A stretch of DNA of 30,883 nucleotides from CAZFBR01 sp035353495 [NCBI: uncultured bacterium] (GTDB lineage: Bacteria; DAOPZR01): NCBI GenBank assembly GCA_964517215.1, contig CAZFBR010000008.1:1-30883 (forward strand). Direction: 5' to 3'. The position numbers were made by a program, and so were the translations under genes. Positions 1 to 8,489 of this stretch are shown here, one piece after another (position 1 is the stretch's first letter; the number at the start of each line of letters is the position of its first letter). The notes under the pieces are model-generated. The model saw nothing but the letters and a program-made list of their open reading frames with translations, was not told the DNA's origin and made no database searches.

Positions 1-1136
1 TCGACGGCGTCGACCGGCTGCCGGAAATGCTCGGCGGCGGCCTGGCAGAGATCGATCAGCTGCTGGTCGCTGAGCTGCTTGCCGATCACGCGGCGCAGCC
101 GCTCGGTGGCCGCTTCCGGGGCGAGCGTCAGCCCGCCCTTGCGTCCGCTGGCGAGCAGCGGCAGGATGGCGGGATCGAGCGTGGCGACATGCTGCGACGG
201 GAGCATGACCGAGCAGTGCAGCGGCGCCAGATCGTCGTGCAGGCCGCGCAGCAGGCTGTTGAAATCGGGATAGGCGGCGGCGTTGAGGGTGAGCAGCGAG
301 AGGCGGTCGAACCCGGTGGCGGCGGTCAGCTCGCGCGCCAGGGCGCGCACGGTCTCCGGCGCGCGTCGCCGCCACGGCGCGTAGAGCACGCGGGCCTGGC
401 AGAAGCGGCACCGGTTGGGGCAGCCGCGCGCCAGTTCGACCACCGCGCGTTCCTGCACGATGCGGAAATTCGGGACGAGCATGGTGTGCGGATGCGGCGC
501 GGCTTCGAGGTCGGCCACCTGCCGGGCGCGCACCGGGCCTGGGGTCAGGCCCGGGACCCAGACGCCGGGGAGCGCCGCCAGTGCGCGCCGCCGGTCGGCC
601 CGCGGCCGGGCCGGATCGAGCACCCCCGCGTCGCGGCATTCGGCGAAGAAGCCCTCGCCGTCGCCGGGGACGAAGGCATCGATGAACGGCGCGAGCGGCA
701 GGGGATTGGCGATGCCCGGCCCGCCGGCAATGACCAGCGGCGCGCGGTCGCCGCGGTCAGCGGCAGCGAGCGGAATGCCGCCCAGGTCGAGGAGTTCGAG
801 CACCGCGGTGACCGCCAGTTCATGCTGGACGGTGATGCCGAGCAGGGGAACGTCGCGCAGCGGCACGCGCGCGGCGAGCGTGGCGAGGGGTTCACCCGTC
901 GTCCGCAGCCCGTCGGCCAGGTCGGGTGCGGGGAGGTAGGCGCGGTCGACGGCAATCCCCTGCCCGACGCATTCCCAGTACAGGATCTGCGTGCCGAAAT
1001 GCGACATGCCGATTTCATACAGATCGGGAAACGCCAGCACCACGGATGGTGAGGCGGTGGCGGGCAGGTTGAACTCCCCGCCGGTGTAACGGCCCGGCTG
1101 GCGCACCGTGCGCAGCAGGCGATCGGAAGCGGTCAT
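1..1136 (-). CDS. B12-binding-type radical SAM protein (TIGR03960-like), C-terminus cut by window edge
   Basis: The frame is open from an ATG at 1136 to the left edge, giving about 378 residues with the C-terminus missing. It begins with an ordinary N-terminus rich in the family pattern 'PGRYTGGEFN', followed by 'AFPDLYEIGMSHFG', which matches the start of the TIGR03960 B12-binding-domain/radical SAM family as I know it. The [4Fe-4S]/SAM motif is C239-x3-C243-x2-C246 within 'ARGCPNRCRFCQAR'. Further on comes 'GLTLAPEAATERLRRVIGK', also typical of this family. The ATG overlaps the rodA stop (ATGA), so it is translated as the last visible gene of the elongation operon. The precise substrate of the family is not established to my knowledge. 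Family assignment is good; function is unknown. Confidence 0.85.
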   Translation of the reverse strand, partial: MTASDRLLRTVRQPGRYTGGEFNLPATASPSVVLAFPDLYEIGMSHFGTQILYWECVGQGIAVDRAYLPAPDLADGLRTTGEPLATLAARVPLRDVPLLGITVQHELAVTAVLELLDLGGIPLAAADRGDRAPLVIAGGPGIANPLPLAPFIDAFVPGDGEGFFAECRDAGVLDPARPRADRRRALAALPGVWVPGLTPGPVRARQVADLEAAPHPHTMLVPNFRIVQERAVVELARGCPNRCRFCQARVLYAPWRRRAPETVRALARELTAATGFDRLSLLTLNAAAYPDFNSLLRGLHDDLAPLHCSVMLPSQHVATLDPAILPLLASGRKGGLTLAPEAATERLRRVIGKQLSDQQLIDLCQAAAEHFRQPVDAV

Positions 1137-2494
1137 GATATTCCTCCACGAAACGCCAGCCGATGCCGCCAGATGGCGAGAATGATTCCCAGGCCGAACA
1201 GGGTGCTGACCAGCGACGAGCCGCCGTAGCTGACCAGCGGCAGCGGCACGCCCATGATGGGCAGCAGGCCGAGATTCATGCCCAGGTTGAACAGCGCCTG
1301 CAGGTACAGGCCGCCGGAATAGATCAGGGTAAAGGCCGCGCACCAGCGGTCGCGGCTTTGCGCGGCGATGCGCCAGGTGCAGCGGGCGAGCAGGCCGTAG
1401 GCGGCGAGGAGCAGGACCACGCCGGCCAGCCCCCATTCCTCGGCCCAGATGGCGAAGATAAAATCGGTGTGCGCTTCGGGCAGGAACCCCAGCCGGTGCT
1501 GCGTGCCGTTGCCGAAGCCGCGCCCCCACAGGCCGCCCGCACCGATGGCGATTTTGGCCTGCAGCACATTGTACCCGCCCTGCAGCGGCTGGGCGTGCGG
1601 ATCGATGAATGAGATCAGGCGCTGCTGCTGATAGGGCTTGAGCCGGCTGATGCAGATGCCGCTCAGCTGGGCCGCCAGCACGATCAGCACCAGCAGCAGG
1701 AGGAGTGAGCGCAGCAGCTGCGGCCGGCGGGCGCCGCCCCCCGGCGCGGCGGTGAACGCGCTGCCCACATAGCCCGCGGCCAGCGCGGCGACGGCCAGCA
1801 GGGCGAAGAGCGGCAGGGCAAGCTCGCGTTCGGTAAGCAAACGGGTGATGAATACGGCATGGTTATGCCCGGCGGGCGACCAACGGGCCAGCAGCTGGAT
1901 GACGATGAGGATTACGGTCAGCAGGCCGGTGCCGAGCCCGAGCGCCAGCAGGCCGAGCGGCAGCCCGCCGAACAGCAGCGCGAGGAGCAGCATGGGGAGC
2001 AGGGTCAGAGCGGTGCCGAGGTCCGACTGCAGAATGATGAGCAGCAGCGGCGGCAGCCCGAGCGCCAGCACCGCGCCGAGCCGGCGGATGACCACACGAT
2101 CATAATCACCGCTCCACTCCGTGTCGGCGCGGCGGCAGACCGCATGCGCCAGGGCGAGCGCCAGCGCGACCTTGGCGAACTCCGAGGTCTGCACGTTGAA
2201 CCAGCCGAGGGAAATCCAGCTGGTTGAGCCGCGGATGGTTGCGCCGAACAGGGTGGTGGCGAGCAGCGCAGCCAGGGTGCCGCCGTACAGGGGCCAGACC
2301 AGGCGCTGCCAGACGGCGTAATCCAGGCGGCTGACGGCCAGCATGAGCGCGAGGCCGGCCAGTCCCCAGAGCAGCTGGCGGCTGCAGTAGCTGAAATAGG
2401 CCTCGTTGGTATGGGCGCTGCCCGCCAGGCAGAGCAGCCCGATGCCGACCAGGATCAGGGTGGCGGCGAAGAGGACGCGGTCGGACTCAGCCAC
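1133..2494 (-). CDS. rodA: RodA, SEDS-family peptidoglycan glycosyltransferase of the elongasome
   Basis: RodA polymerises lipid II into glycan strands at the lateral wall, together with PBP2. The protein is about 453 residues, almost wholly hydrophobic, with the SEDS hallmarks: an N-terminal run of membrane helices, 'GATIRGSTSWISLG', 'SEFAKVALAL', the 'LGFLPEAHTDFIFAIWAEEWG' loop carrying the conserved HTDF acidic site, and a C-terminal 'MNLGLLPIMGVPLPLVSYGGSS'. I chose the GTG at 2494: it overlaps the mrdA stop and has a GGAG six bases upstream, whereas an upstream extension in the same frame is non-hydrophobic and lies inside mrdA. It is longer than the roughly 370 residues of E. coli RodA; the extra length seems to be a hydrophobic insert before the 'GICISRLKPYQQQRL' region. 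Confidence 0.95.
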   Translation of the reverse strand: MAESDRVLFAATLILVGIGLLCLAGSAHTNEAYFSYCSRQLLWGLAGLALMLAVSRLDYAVWQRLVWPLYGGTLAALLATTLFGATIRGSTSWISLGWFNVQTSEFAKVALALALAHAVCRRADTEWSGDYDRVVIRRLGAVLALGLPPLLLIILQSDLGTALTLLPMLLLALLFGGLPLGLLALGLGTGLLTVILIVIQLLARWSPAGHNHAVFITRLLTERELALPLFALLAVAALAAGYVGSAFTAAPGGGARRPQLLRSLLLLLVLIVLAAQLSGICISRLKPYQQQRLISFIDPHAQPLQGGYNVLQAKIAIGAGGLWGRGFGNGTQHRLGFLPEAHTDFIFAIWAEEWGLAGVVLLLAAYGLLARCTWRIAAQSRDRWCAAFTLIYSGGLYLQALFNLGMNLGLLPIMGVPLPLVSYGGSSLVSTLFGLGIILAIWRHRLAFRGGIS

Positions 2495-4328
2495 CGTCGG
2501 CTCCCGGGCGGTCGAGCACGGCGAAGACCTGGCGGGCAACCGGCGCGGCGACCGCGCCGCCGTAGCCGCCATGCTCGACGAAGACGGCAATGACCAGCTG
2601 CGGATCGACGACCGGCCAATAGGCGACGAACCAGGCATGCGATTGCTCGCTGTCATCGATGCGCCCGTTGCCGTTCAGGTCGCCGACCTGCGCAGTGCCG
2701 GTCTTGCCCGCCGGCAGATGCTCGAGCGATTCGCCGCTGGCGAACGTTGCCGCCTGCCGGCCGGTGCCGGCGATGATGGCTTGCTGCAGGCCGGCGCGCA
2801 CGGTGGCGAGCGCGGTATCGGAAAAGGGAATATGCCGCAGGCGGTCCGGGGTCAGGGTGTGCGTGACCGTGCCGTCCGGGGTGACGGCGCGTTCGACCAG
2901 CTGCGGGCGGAGGATATCGCCGCCGTTGGCCACGGCGGAGAAGGCCATCGCCATCTGCAGCGGGGTCACCTGCAGCGCGCCCTGTCCGATGGCGAAATTG
3001 GCGGAATCGCCGCTTTTCCATTCCGGGTCGAGTCCGCGCTGGCGCGCCTTCCAGGCGCGGTCGGGAACGAGCCCGGCGGCTTCGCCGGCAAGGCTGATGC
3101 CGGTGGGCGCGCCGAGCCCGAGCTGGCGGGCCATGGCGGCAATCGGGTCGGGCCCCAGCTTGATGCCCAGCTGGTAGAAATAGACGTTGCACGACTGGCG
3201 GATGGCGTCGACCATGGCCAGGGACCCGTGCCCGCCGCGGTTCCAGCAATGGAAGACGGTGCTGCCGAGCGCCAGGGCGCCGCCGCAGGCAAAGCGGGTG
3301 CCGGGTGAAAAGCGGGGATCGGCCAGTGCGGCAAGCGCATCGATGATTTTGAAGGTTGAGCCGGCGGGATACTGGCCGGCGATGGCGCGGTTGAGCATGG
3401 CATGCCCGGCGCCGCCCTGATAGGCGGTGATCCGCTCCGCGTCGCCGGCGATGAAAACGTTGGGATCGTACGCGGGCCGGCTGACCAGCACGCGCACGGC
3501 GCCGTCACGCGGGTCGAAGGCAACCACGCCGCCGTTCCTGCCGGCGGGGAAGGCCGCCTCGGCGGCGCGCTGCAGCCGCCAGTCGAGGGTAAGGTAAATG
3601 TCGGCGCCGGCAGCCGCCGGCTGGGGCGCGGGTTCGGTCAGCACCCGCACGGGATGCTGGCGCGCATCGACTTCCAGCCAGTTGAGCCCGGCGCTGCCGC
3701 GCAGCAGCGGCTCCGCCGATTCTTCGACGCCGCTGCGTCCGATCAGGTCGCCCAGGCGGTAGCCGCGCTCGCCGAGCTGCGCATATTCCCGCCGGTTGAT
3801 TTCATTGAGATAGCCCAGCACATGCGCGGCACTTTCCCCCTGCGGGTATTCCCGCCGGTAGGCGGCGGTAATGGCGATGCCCGGCAGTTCGCTGCCGAGT
3901 GCGGCCAGGCGCGCCAGCTGACCCGGATCAATATCGGTAAGCAGCGGCTGGGGCGCGAAGGGTCCGAAGCGGCGCGCGGCGCGCTGCGCACGTTCGGCCA
4001 GGCGGGCGCGCGGCACGCCCGTCAATCTTTCAAGTTCAGCGAGGAGCGCAGGCAGCGTGGCGGTGCTGACCTGGGTGGGGAGCAGGCAGGCATTCAAACA
4101 GGTGCGGTCGCGGGCGAGCAGATGACCATGACGGTCGTAGATGCTGCCGCGCCGCGCCGGCACCAGTTCGGCGGCGATGCGGTTCTGGTCGGCCTGCAGG
4201 CGGTAAAAGTCGCGCTGGCTGATCTGCAGGGCGGCAGTCGCCGCCAGAATGAGCAGGGCGCCGGCCGCCAGGCCGCTGTGCACGAGCAGCGCGCGGCGGC
4301 GATCGAAAGCGGTGAACGGGGCGGCCAT
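2487..4328 (-). CDS. mrdA: Penicillin-binding protein 2, elongation-specific transpeptidase
   Basis: This class B PBP of 613 residues cross-links new peptidoglycan in the side wall. A single N-terminal membrane helix (about residues 13-33) is followed by the PBP dimerisation/pedestal region ('PARRGSIYDRHGHLLARD') and the transpeptidase domain. The three active-site motifs are visible: S324-T-F-K327 with the acylated serine, S379-C-N381, and K542-T-G-T545. Directly after KTGT the chain carries D550-L-N-G-N-G-R-I-D-D-S-E561, a complete 12-position EF-hand-like loop, before the usual 'HAWFVAY'. It lies five bases after mreD and overlaps rodA, the classic mre-mrd order. The family assignment is secure; the insert is the unusual part. 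Confidence 0.97.
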   Translation of the reverse strand: MAAPFTAFDRRRALLVHSGLAAGALLILAATAALQISQRDFYRLQADQNRIAAELVPARRGSIYDRHGHLLARDRTCLNACLLPTQVSTATLPALLAELERLTGVPRARLAERAQRAARRFGPFAPQPLLTDIDPGQLARLAALGSELPGIAITAAYRREYPQGESAAHVLGYLNEINRREYAQLGERGYRLGDLIGRSGVEESAEPLLRGSAGLNWLEVDARQHPVRVLTEPAPQPAAAGADIYLTLDWRLQRAAEAAFPAGRNGGVVAFDPRDGAVRVLVSRPAYDPNVFIAGDAERITAYQGGAGHAMLNRAIAGQYPAGSTFKIIDALAALADPRFSPGTRFACGGALALGSTVFHCWNRGGHGSLAMVDAIRQSCNVYFYQLGIKLGPDPIAAMARQLGLGAPTGISLAGEAAGLVPDRAWKARQRGLDPEWKSGDSANFAIGQGALQVTPLQMAMAFSAVANGGDILRPQLVERAVTPDGTVTHTLTPDRLRHIPFSDTALATVRAGLQQAIIAGTGRQAATFASGESLEHLPAGKTGTAQVGDLNGNGRIDDSEQSHAWFVAYWPVVDPQLVIAVFVEHGGYGGAVAAPVARQVFAVLDRPGADGG

Positions 4329-4333
4329 GCCGG

Positions 4334-4801
4334 TCAGCGGCGGTCAGGCGTGGCGGGCCAGGGGAGGAGCGCGGCCAGCAGGGCGAAGGCGATGGTGGCC
4401 GGCACGGCCGCCCAATCGGGCAGGGCGGCAGTCGGCTGGCCGGCCAGCCGGCTGATGAGCAGCAGTGCCGGCGGCAGGATGATGGCGGCGGGCAGGGTAA
4501 AGAGCGCCGGCGCCAGCGGATGGCGATACCAGATCAGATGCCGCGCGGAGCCGGCGGCGAAACCCGTCAGGGTGAACAGCAGCGCCTGCGCTCCGAACGG
4601 CGCGCCGGAGAAAAGGCCCTGGACGAGGCCGCAGGCGAACCCGGCACTCTGGCCGGCCATGCGCCCGCGGCGCAGGGCGGTGATGACGGTGGCGAGCAGC
4701 AGCAGATCGGGACACCAGCGTCCGCCGCCGATGCCCGGCAGCACCGCCACCTGCAGGAACAGGAGCAGCGCCCAGCCGGACAGCGGACGGAGCGTGCGCA
4801 T
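4334..4801 (-). CDS. mreD: MreD, rod shape-determining membrane protein
   Basis: A very hydrophobic protein of 155 residues with five or so membrane segments ('GWALLLFLQVAVLPGIGG', 'DLLLLATVITALRRG', 'GFACGLVQGLFSG', 'LFTLPAAIILPPALLLI', 'PATIAFALLAALLPW'). Length, topology and the segment 'CGLVQGLFSGAPFG' agree with MreD, which bridges MreC and the cytoplasmic MreB. I chose the ATG at 4801 because it shares one base with the mreC stop (TGATG). MreD is poorly conserved in sequence, so the assignment rests largely on position between mreC and mrdA together with hydrophobicity. Confidence 0.88.
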   Translation of the reverse strand: MRTLRPLSGWALLLFLQVAVLPGIGGGRWCPDLLLLATVITALRRGRMAGQSAGFACGLVQGLFSGAPFGAQALLFTLTGFAAGSARHLIWYRHPLAPALFTLPAAIILPPALLLISRLAGQPTAALPDWAAVPATIAFALLAALLPWPATPDRR

Positions 4802-5595
4802 CACGATTGCCCGCCGGGTGCCGGCAGCAGATAGACCTGCTCGACGGTGTAGGGATCGCAGTATGGGATGACCGTGACGCTTTGGAACGGGCCGCTGCGC
4901 GGCGCAATCGCGCTGATGCGGCCGAGCGGCAGGTCGGGCGGCAGCAGATTCCCGTCGCCGGCGGTAACGATGGAGTCGCCGGCGGCGAGGGTGATTTCCG
5001 GGCGCGCATACTCCAGGCGGCACCCGGCGTCGGCGGCGCCAGAGAGGATCAGGCCGCGCGGGCCGCGGTCCAGCCGGGCGGGGAGTTTGCAGGCGGGATG
5101 GTTCAGGGGAATAAGCAGGGCGGTGCGGTGATAGACCGCCCCGATGCGGCCGATACAGACCAGCCGGTTGTCGTGCCAGGCGGCCACCCCCTGCATGGCG
5201 ACCACCCCGTCGGCGGCGCCGCGGTCGATGACCAGGGCGGAAGGCCACGGCTGCGCCTCGGCGCCGATCACCTGGGCGGCAGGCAGTGCAATGCCGGCGT
5301 CCGCTGCCGGCGCGGGCGCCCGCAGTTCCAGCGCGGCAAGGCGGCGGCGCAGCTGCCCGCATTCGGCCTGCGCCGCGGCCAGTGCCTGACGGTCGGCCTG
5401 CCAGCGCTGCCAGCCGCGTCCGCCGGTGCCGATCAGCGTGCCGGCGGCGCGGGGAATGGCCAGCAGCGGGGCGGCGGCGTCATGCGCATGCCGGCGCACG
5501 GCCGCGGCATCAGGCGACAGCAGCAGCAGGGCCAGGGTCACGGCGATGAACAGGCCGAGCCAGGCGTAGTCACGGAATGGGGCGGAATGGTTCAT
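4801..5595 (-). CDS. mreC: MreC, rod shape-determining periplasmic protein
   Basis: A bitopic inner-membrane protein of 264 residues. A short cytoplasmic tail is followed by one membrane helix ('YAWLGLFIAVTLALLLLSP', about residues 10-28), a region of heptad-like A/L/R ('RWQADRQALAAAQAECGQLRRRLAALELR') that should form the coiled coil, and then the beta-barrel domain with 'VIDRGAADGVVAMQGVAAW' and 'AGDSIVTAGDGNLLPPDLPLGRI', which are recognisable MreC core motifs. MreC is the scaffold that activates PBP2-RodA. I chose the ATG at 5595, which lies 13 bases after the mreB stop and immediately before the membrane helix. An earlier in-frame ATG would lie inside mreB. No strong Shine-Dalgarno is visible, so translational coupling is likely. 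Confidence 0.93.
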   Translation of the reverse strand: MNHSAPFRDYAWLGLFIAVTLALLLLSPDAAAVRRHAHDAAAPLLAIPRAAGTLIGTGGRGWQRWQADRQALAAAQAECGQLRRRLAALELRAPAPAADAGIALPAAQVIGAEAQPWPSALVIDRGAADGVVAMQGVAAWHDNRLVCIGRIGAVYHRTALLIPLNHPACKLPARLDRGPRGLILSGAADAGCRLEYARPEITLAAGDSIVTAGDGNLLPPDLPLGRISAIAPRSGPFQSVTVIPYCDPYTVEQVYLLPAPGGQS

Positions 5596-5608
5596 GCCGG
5601 CACGCCGG

Positions 5609-6628
<1,020 letters not shown>

Positions 6629-6638
6629 GCCATGCTCC

Positions 6639-7700
6639 TTAGGCGCCGAGCTTCTTCAGGGCGTCGATGATTTTCTGGTTGTCCGGCTGCTGTTCCAGCG
6701 CGCGGGTGTACGCCGCGCGCGCACTGTCGGTCTGGTGCAGCCGGTCGCTGGCCACCCCGAGGTAATAATGCGCCTCGACCAGCGTCGGCTGCACCTCGGC
6801 CGCCTGGGCAAAGCTGCGGGCGGCGTCGGTGAGCCGGTTTTCCGTCAGGGCGATCTGGCCGAGGTACAGGTGGATGTGCGCCAGCATGCCGCGGTAGTAG
6901 CCGTCCTTGATCGCATCGCGCGTCAGGATGTGCTGGAAACGGGTGGCGGCCTGCTGGTATTCCTTCATGTCCAGCAGCGCGAGCGCCAGGTTGAAATTGA
7001 CCACCAGATCGTCCTTATTCCCCTCCAGGGCGAGCTGGTACCACTTGACGGCATTATCAAGGTCCTTGCGCTGGTAGGCGATGTTGCCGAGGCAGGTCGC
7101 CACTTCCGGCACGCGATAGTCCTCGTCGTAGGCGGCGCGGATATACGCTTCCGCCATGGCCGCGTAGGCGTCGCCCTTTTTCAGGTAGATGACGCCGAGC
7201 GAGTATTTGTCCGCGCTGCTGAGGCATTCGGGGTCGATGGCGCGGGCGAGGCAGTAGTACTTCAGGGCGCGGTCGTAGGCGTCGCTGCAGACCTGCATCT
7301 GCTGCTGCTGGAAACTCTCGCGCAGGGCGGCGTTGATGACGCCGTGCTGCAGCTCGTTGGCGTAGGCGCTGACGTCATAGCCGAGCTGCTTCCATTTGTC
7401 GATCTGATCGATGTAATACACCACCTCATATTCGGTGGTGATGTCGTTGTTGAGCCAGTTTTCCTCGGATTTCGCCAGCTTGTAGTAAAAATTGCCCAGG
7501 CGCAGCGCTGAACCGACATTGAGCGGATCGTTGACGGTTTGCGCCTCCAGTTCGCGCGACTGGCGGAAGTATTCGCTGTTGGTGAAATCGTCGGCGTCCT
7601 GCTGCCAGAACCGCACCAGGCCCATAATGAGCAGCAGGGCCGTGAAGGTGACGGCCAGGCTTTGCAGGAGAATGATGGTCCGGTCTTTGAGTGCCCACAT
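6639..7700 (-). CDS. Membrane-anchored TPR protein at the head of the mre operon
   Basis: About 353 residues. A short N-terminus leads to one membrane helix ('[24 protein letters not shown]', about residues 9-31), after which the chain should lie outside the cytoplasm. From about residue 45 it is helical and soluble, and the C-terminal half contains clear tetratricopeptide repeats ('[28 protein letters not shown]', '[23 protein letters not shown]', '[32 protein letters not shown]'). TPRs bind other proteins, so a scaffold role in the elongation machinery is a reasonable inference from its place directly upstream of mreB, whose ribosome site overlaps its stop. I prefer the ATG at 7700 (upstream GAAGTGA, seven bases away); the in-frame ATG at 7721 is possible. 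No specific family recognised. Confidence 0.85.
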   Translation of the reverse strand: MWALKDRTIILLQSLAVTFTALLLIMGLVRFWQQDADDFTNSEYFRQSRELEAQTVNDPLNVGSALRLGNFYYKLAKSEENWLNNDITTEYEVVYYIDQIDKWKQLGYDVSAYANELQHGVINAALRESFQQQQMQVCSDAYDRALKYYCLARAIDPECLSSADKYSLGVIYLKKGDAYAAMAEAYIRAAYDEDYRVPEVATCLGNIAYQRKDLDNAVKWYQLALEGNKDDLVVNFNLALALLDMKEYQQAATRFQHILTRDAIKDGYYRGMLAHIHLYLGQIALTENRLTDAARSFAQAAEVQPTLVEAHYYLGVASDRLHQTDSARAAYTRALEQQPDNQKIIDALKKLGA

Positions 7701-7754
7701 ACCGCGTTCACTTCGCCCCATGATTGCCGGCGGCAATTGTGTTCCGGCAGGGTC

Positions 7755-7784
7755 AGTGTAGCATACGCGCGCGCGGGGGAGCAA
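7755..7784 (-). promoter_or_regulatory. Possible promoter for the TPR-mre-mrd operon
   Basis: Reading on the minus strand, TTGCTC (7784-7779), an 18-base spacer and TACACT (7760-7755) resemble a weak sigma-70 promoter about 50 bases before the TPR gene start. It lies in the 282-base gap between two divergent genes. The match is modest and the spacer is one base longer than optimal. Confidence 0.35.
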
Positions 7785-7833
7785 CCACCGTCCGGCGATG
7801 CGGCCATACCCCTGCAAGGAGCATACGCGCGCG
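7760..7833. repeat. Pair of 14-base direct repeats in the divergent intergenic region
   Basis: AGCATACGCGCGCG occurs at 7760-7773 and again at 7820-7833, exactly 60 bases apart start to start. The first copy overlaps the possible mre-operon promoter. Similar spacing is seen for paired operator sites, but the repeats could also be a chance product of CG-rich sequence. Confidence 0.5.
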
Positions 7834-7947
7834 GAAGTAATCCTGACGGTCGCACGCATTGCGGAACTGAGCGGACGGGCGGACGCTCCGGGGTAACCGG
7901 CGGTGCGCGGCCGGCGGAACGAACGCTGCCGCGGCTGCCTGGTGTAC

Positions 7948-7976
7948 TTTACGCCGGCCGGAGCGCAAGCTATTAT
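7948..7976 (+). promoter_or_regulatory. Promoter of the DUF6125-hydF pair, suggesting a leaderless mRNA
   Basis: TTTACG (7948-7953), a 17-base spacer and TATTAT (7971-7976) form a good sigma-70-like promoter. Initiation six to eight bases downstream would fall at 7982-7984, that is, at the ATG at 7983 itself. No Shine-Dalgarno is present, which fits a leaderless transcript. Confidence 0.5.
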
Positions 7977-7982
7977 CCGCGC

Positions 7983-8489
7983 ATGAACCATTCCAGCGGA
8001 TTGACCGCGAAACAGCTTGAGGAGTATCTGTACCGCAGTTATACCCGGCTTGACGGGTTGTGGTTCGTCAAGACCGAGGAGCGCTGCGGCTTCGACACCG
8101 CACTGGCGCTGGATGCCGATGTCTGGCGGATCCTGCCCAAGATCCAGGCGCGGCTGTTGCGCGAGCAGCTGGGGCTGTCCGCCGATGGCGACGGGCTGGC
8201 GCGCGCGCTGACGGCAAAGCTGACCATCGACCGGTACGAGTTCGCGCTGGCGCGGGAAGACGGCCGGCTCGCGCTGACCTTGACGCGCTGTCCCTGGCAT
8301 GACCTGATCGTCAAGTCGCAGCGCGGGCATCTGGCGGAACGGATCGGCGGGGTCATCTGCGCCATCGAGCTGCCGACCTTCGCCCGTGAATTCGGCTGTG
8401 CCGCCGGGATCCCCCCGGCGGGATGCCGGCTGTGCGCCGACGGTTCGCCCTGCCGGTTCGTGTTCTCGCCGGAGGTGCAGTGCGCATGA
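7983..8489 (+). CDS. DUF6125-like protein upstream of HydF
   Basis: A soluble protein of 168 residues. It opens with 'LEEYLYRSYTRLDGLWFVKTEERCGFDTALALD' and continues with 'VWRILPKIQARLLREQLGL', 'LTRCPWHDLIVKSQRGHLAERIGGVIC' and a C-terminal cluster 'GCRLCADGSPCRFVF'. This pattern matches the family I know as DUF6125 (related to small domains that share fold features with V4R/vinyl reductase-like proteins). The conserved cysteines at the C-terminus could bind a metal or cofactor, but the role is unknown. Its stop overlaps the hydF start (ATGA) and its 3' end carries the hydF ribosome site, so the two are co-expressed. A part in hydrogenase maturation or regulation is only inferred from this coupling. 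The start at 7983 is the only ATG near the conserved N-terminus. Confidence 0.75.
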   Translation: MNHSSGLTAKQLEEYLYRSYTRLDGLWFVKTEERCGFDTALALDADVWRILPKIQARLLREQLGLSADGDGLARALTAKLTIDRYEFALAREDGRLALTLTRCPWHDLIVKSQRGHLAERIGGVICAIELPTFAREFGCAAGIPPAGCRLCADGSPCRFVFSPEVQCA

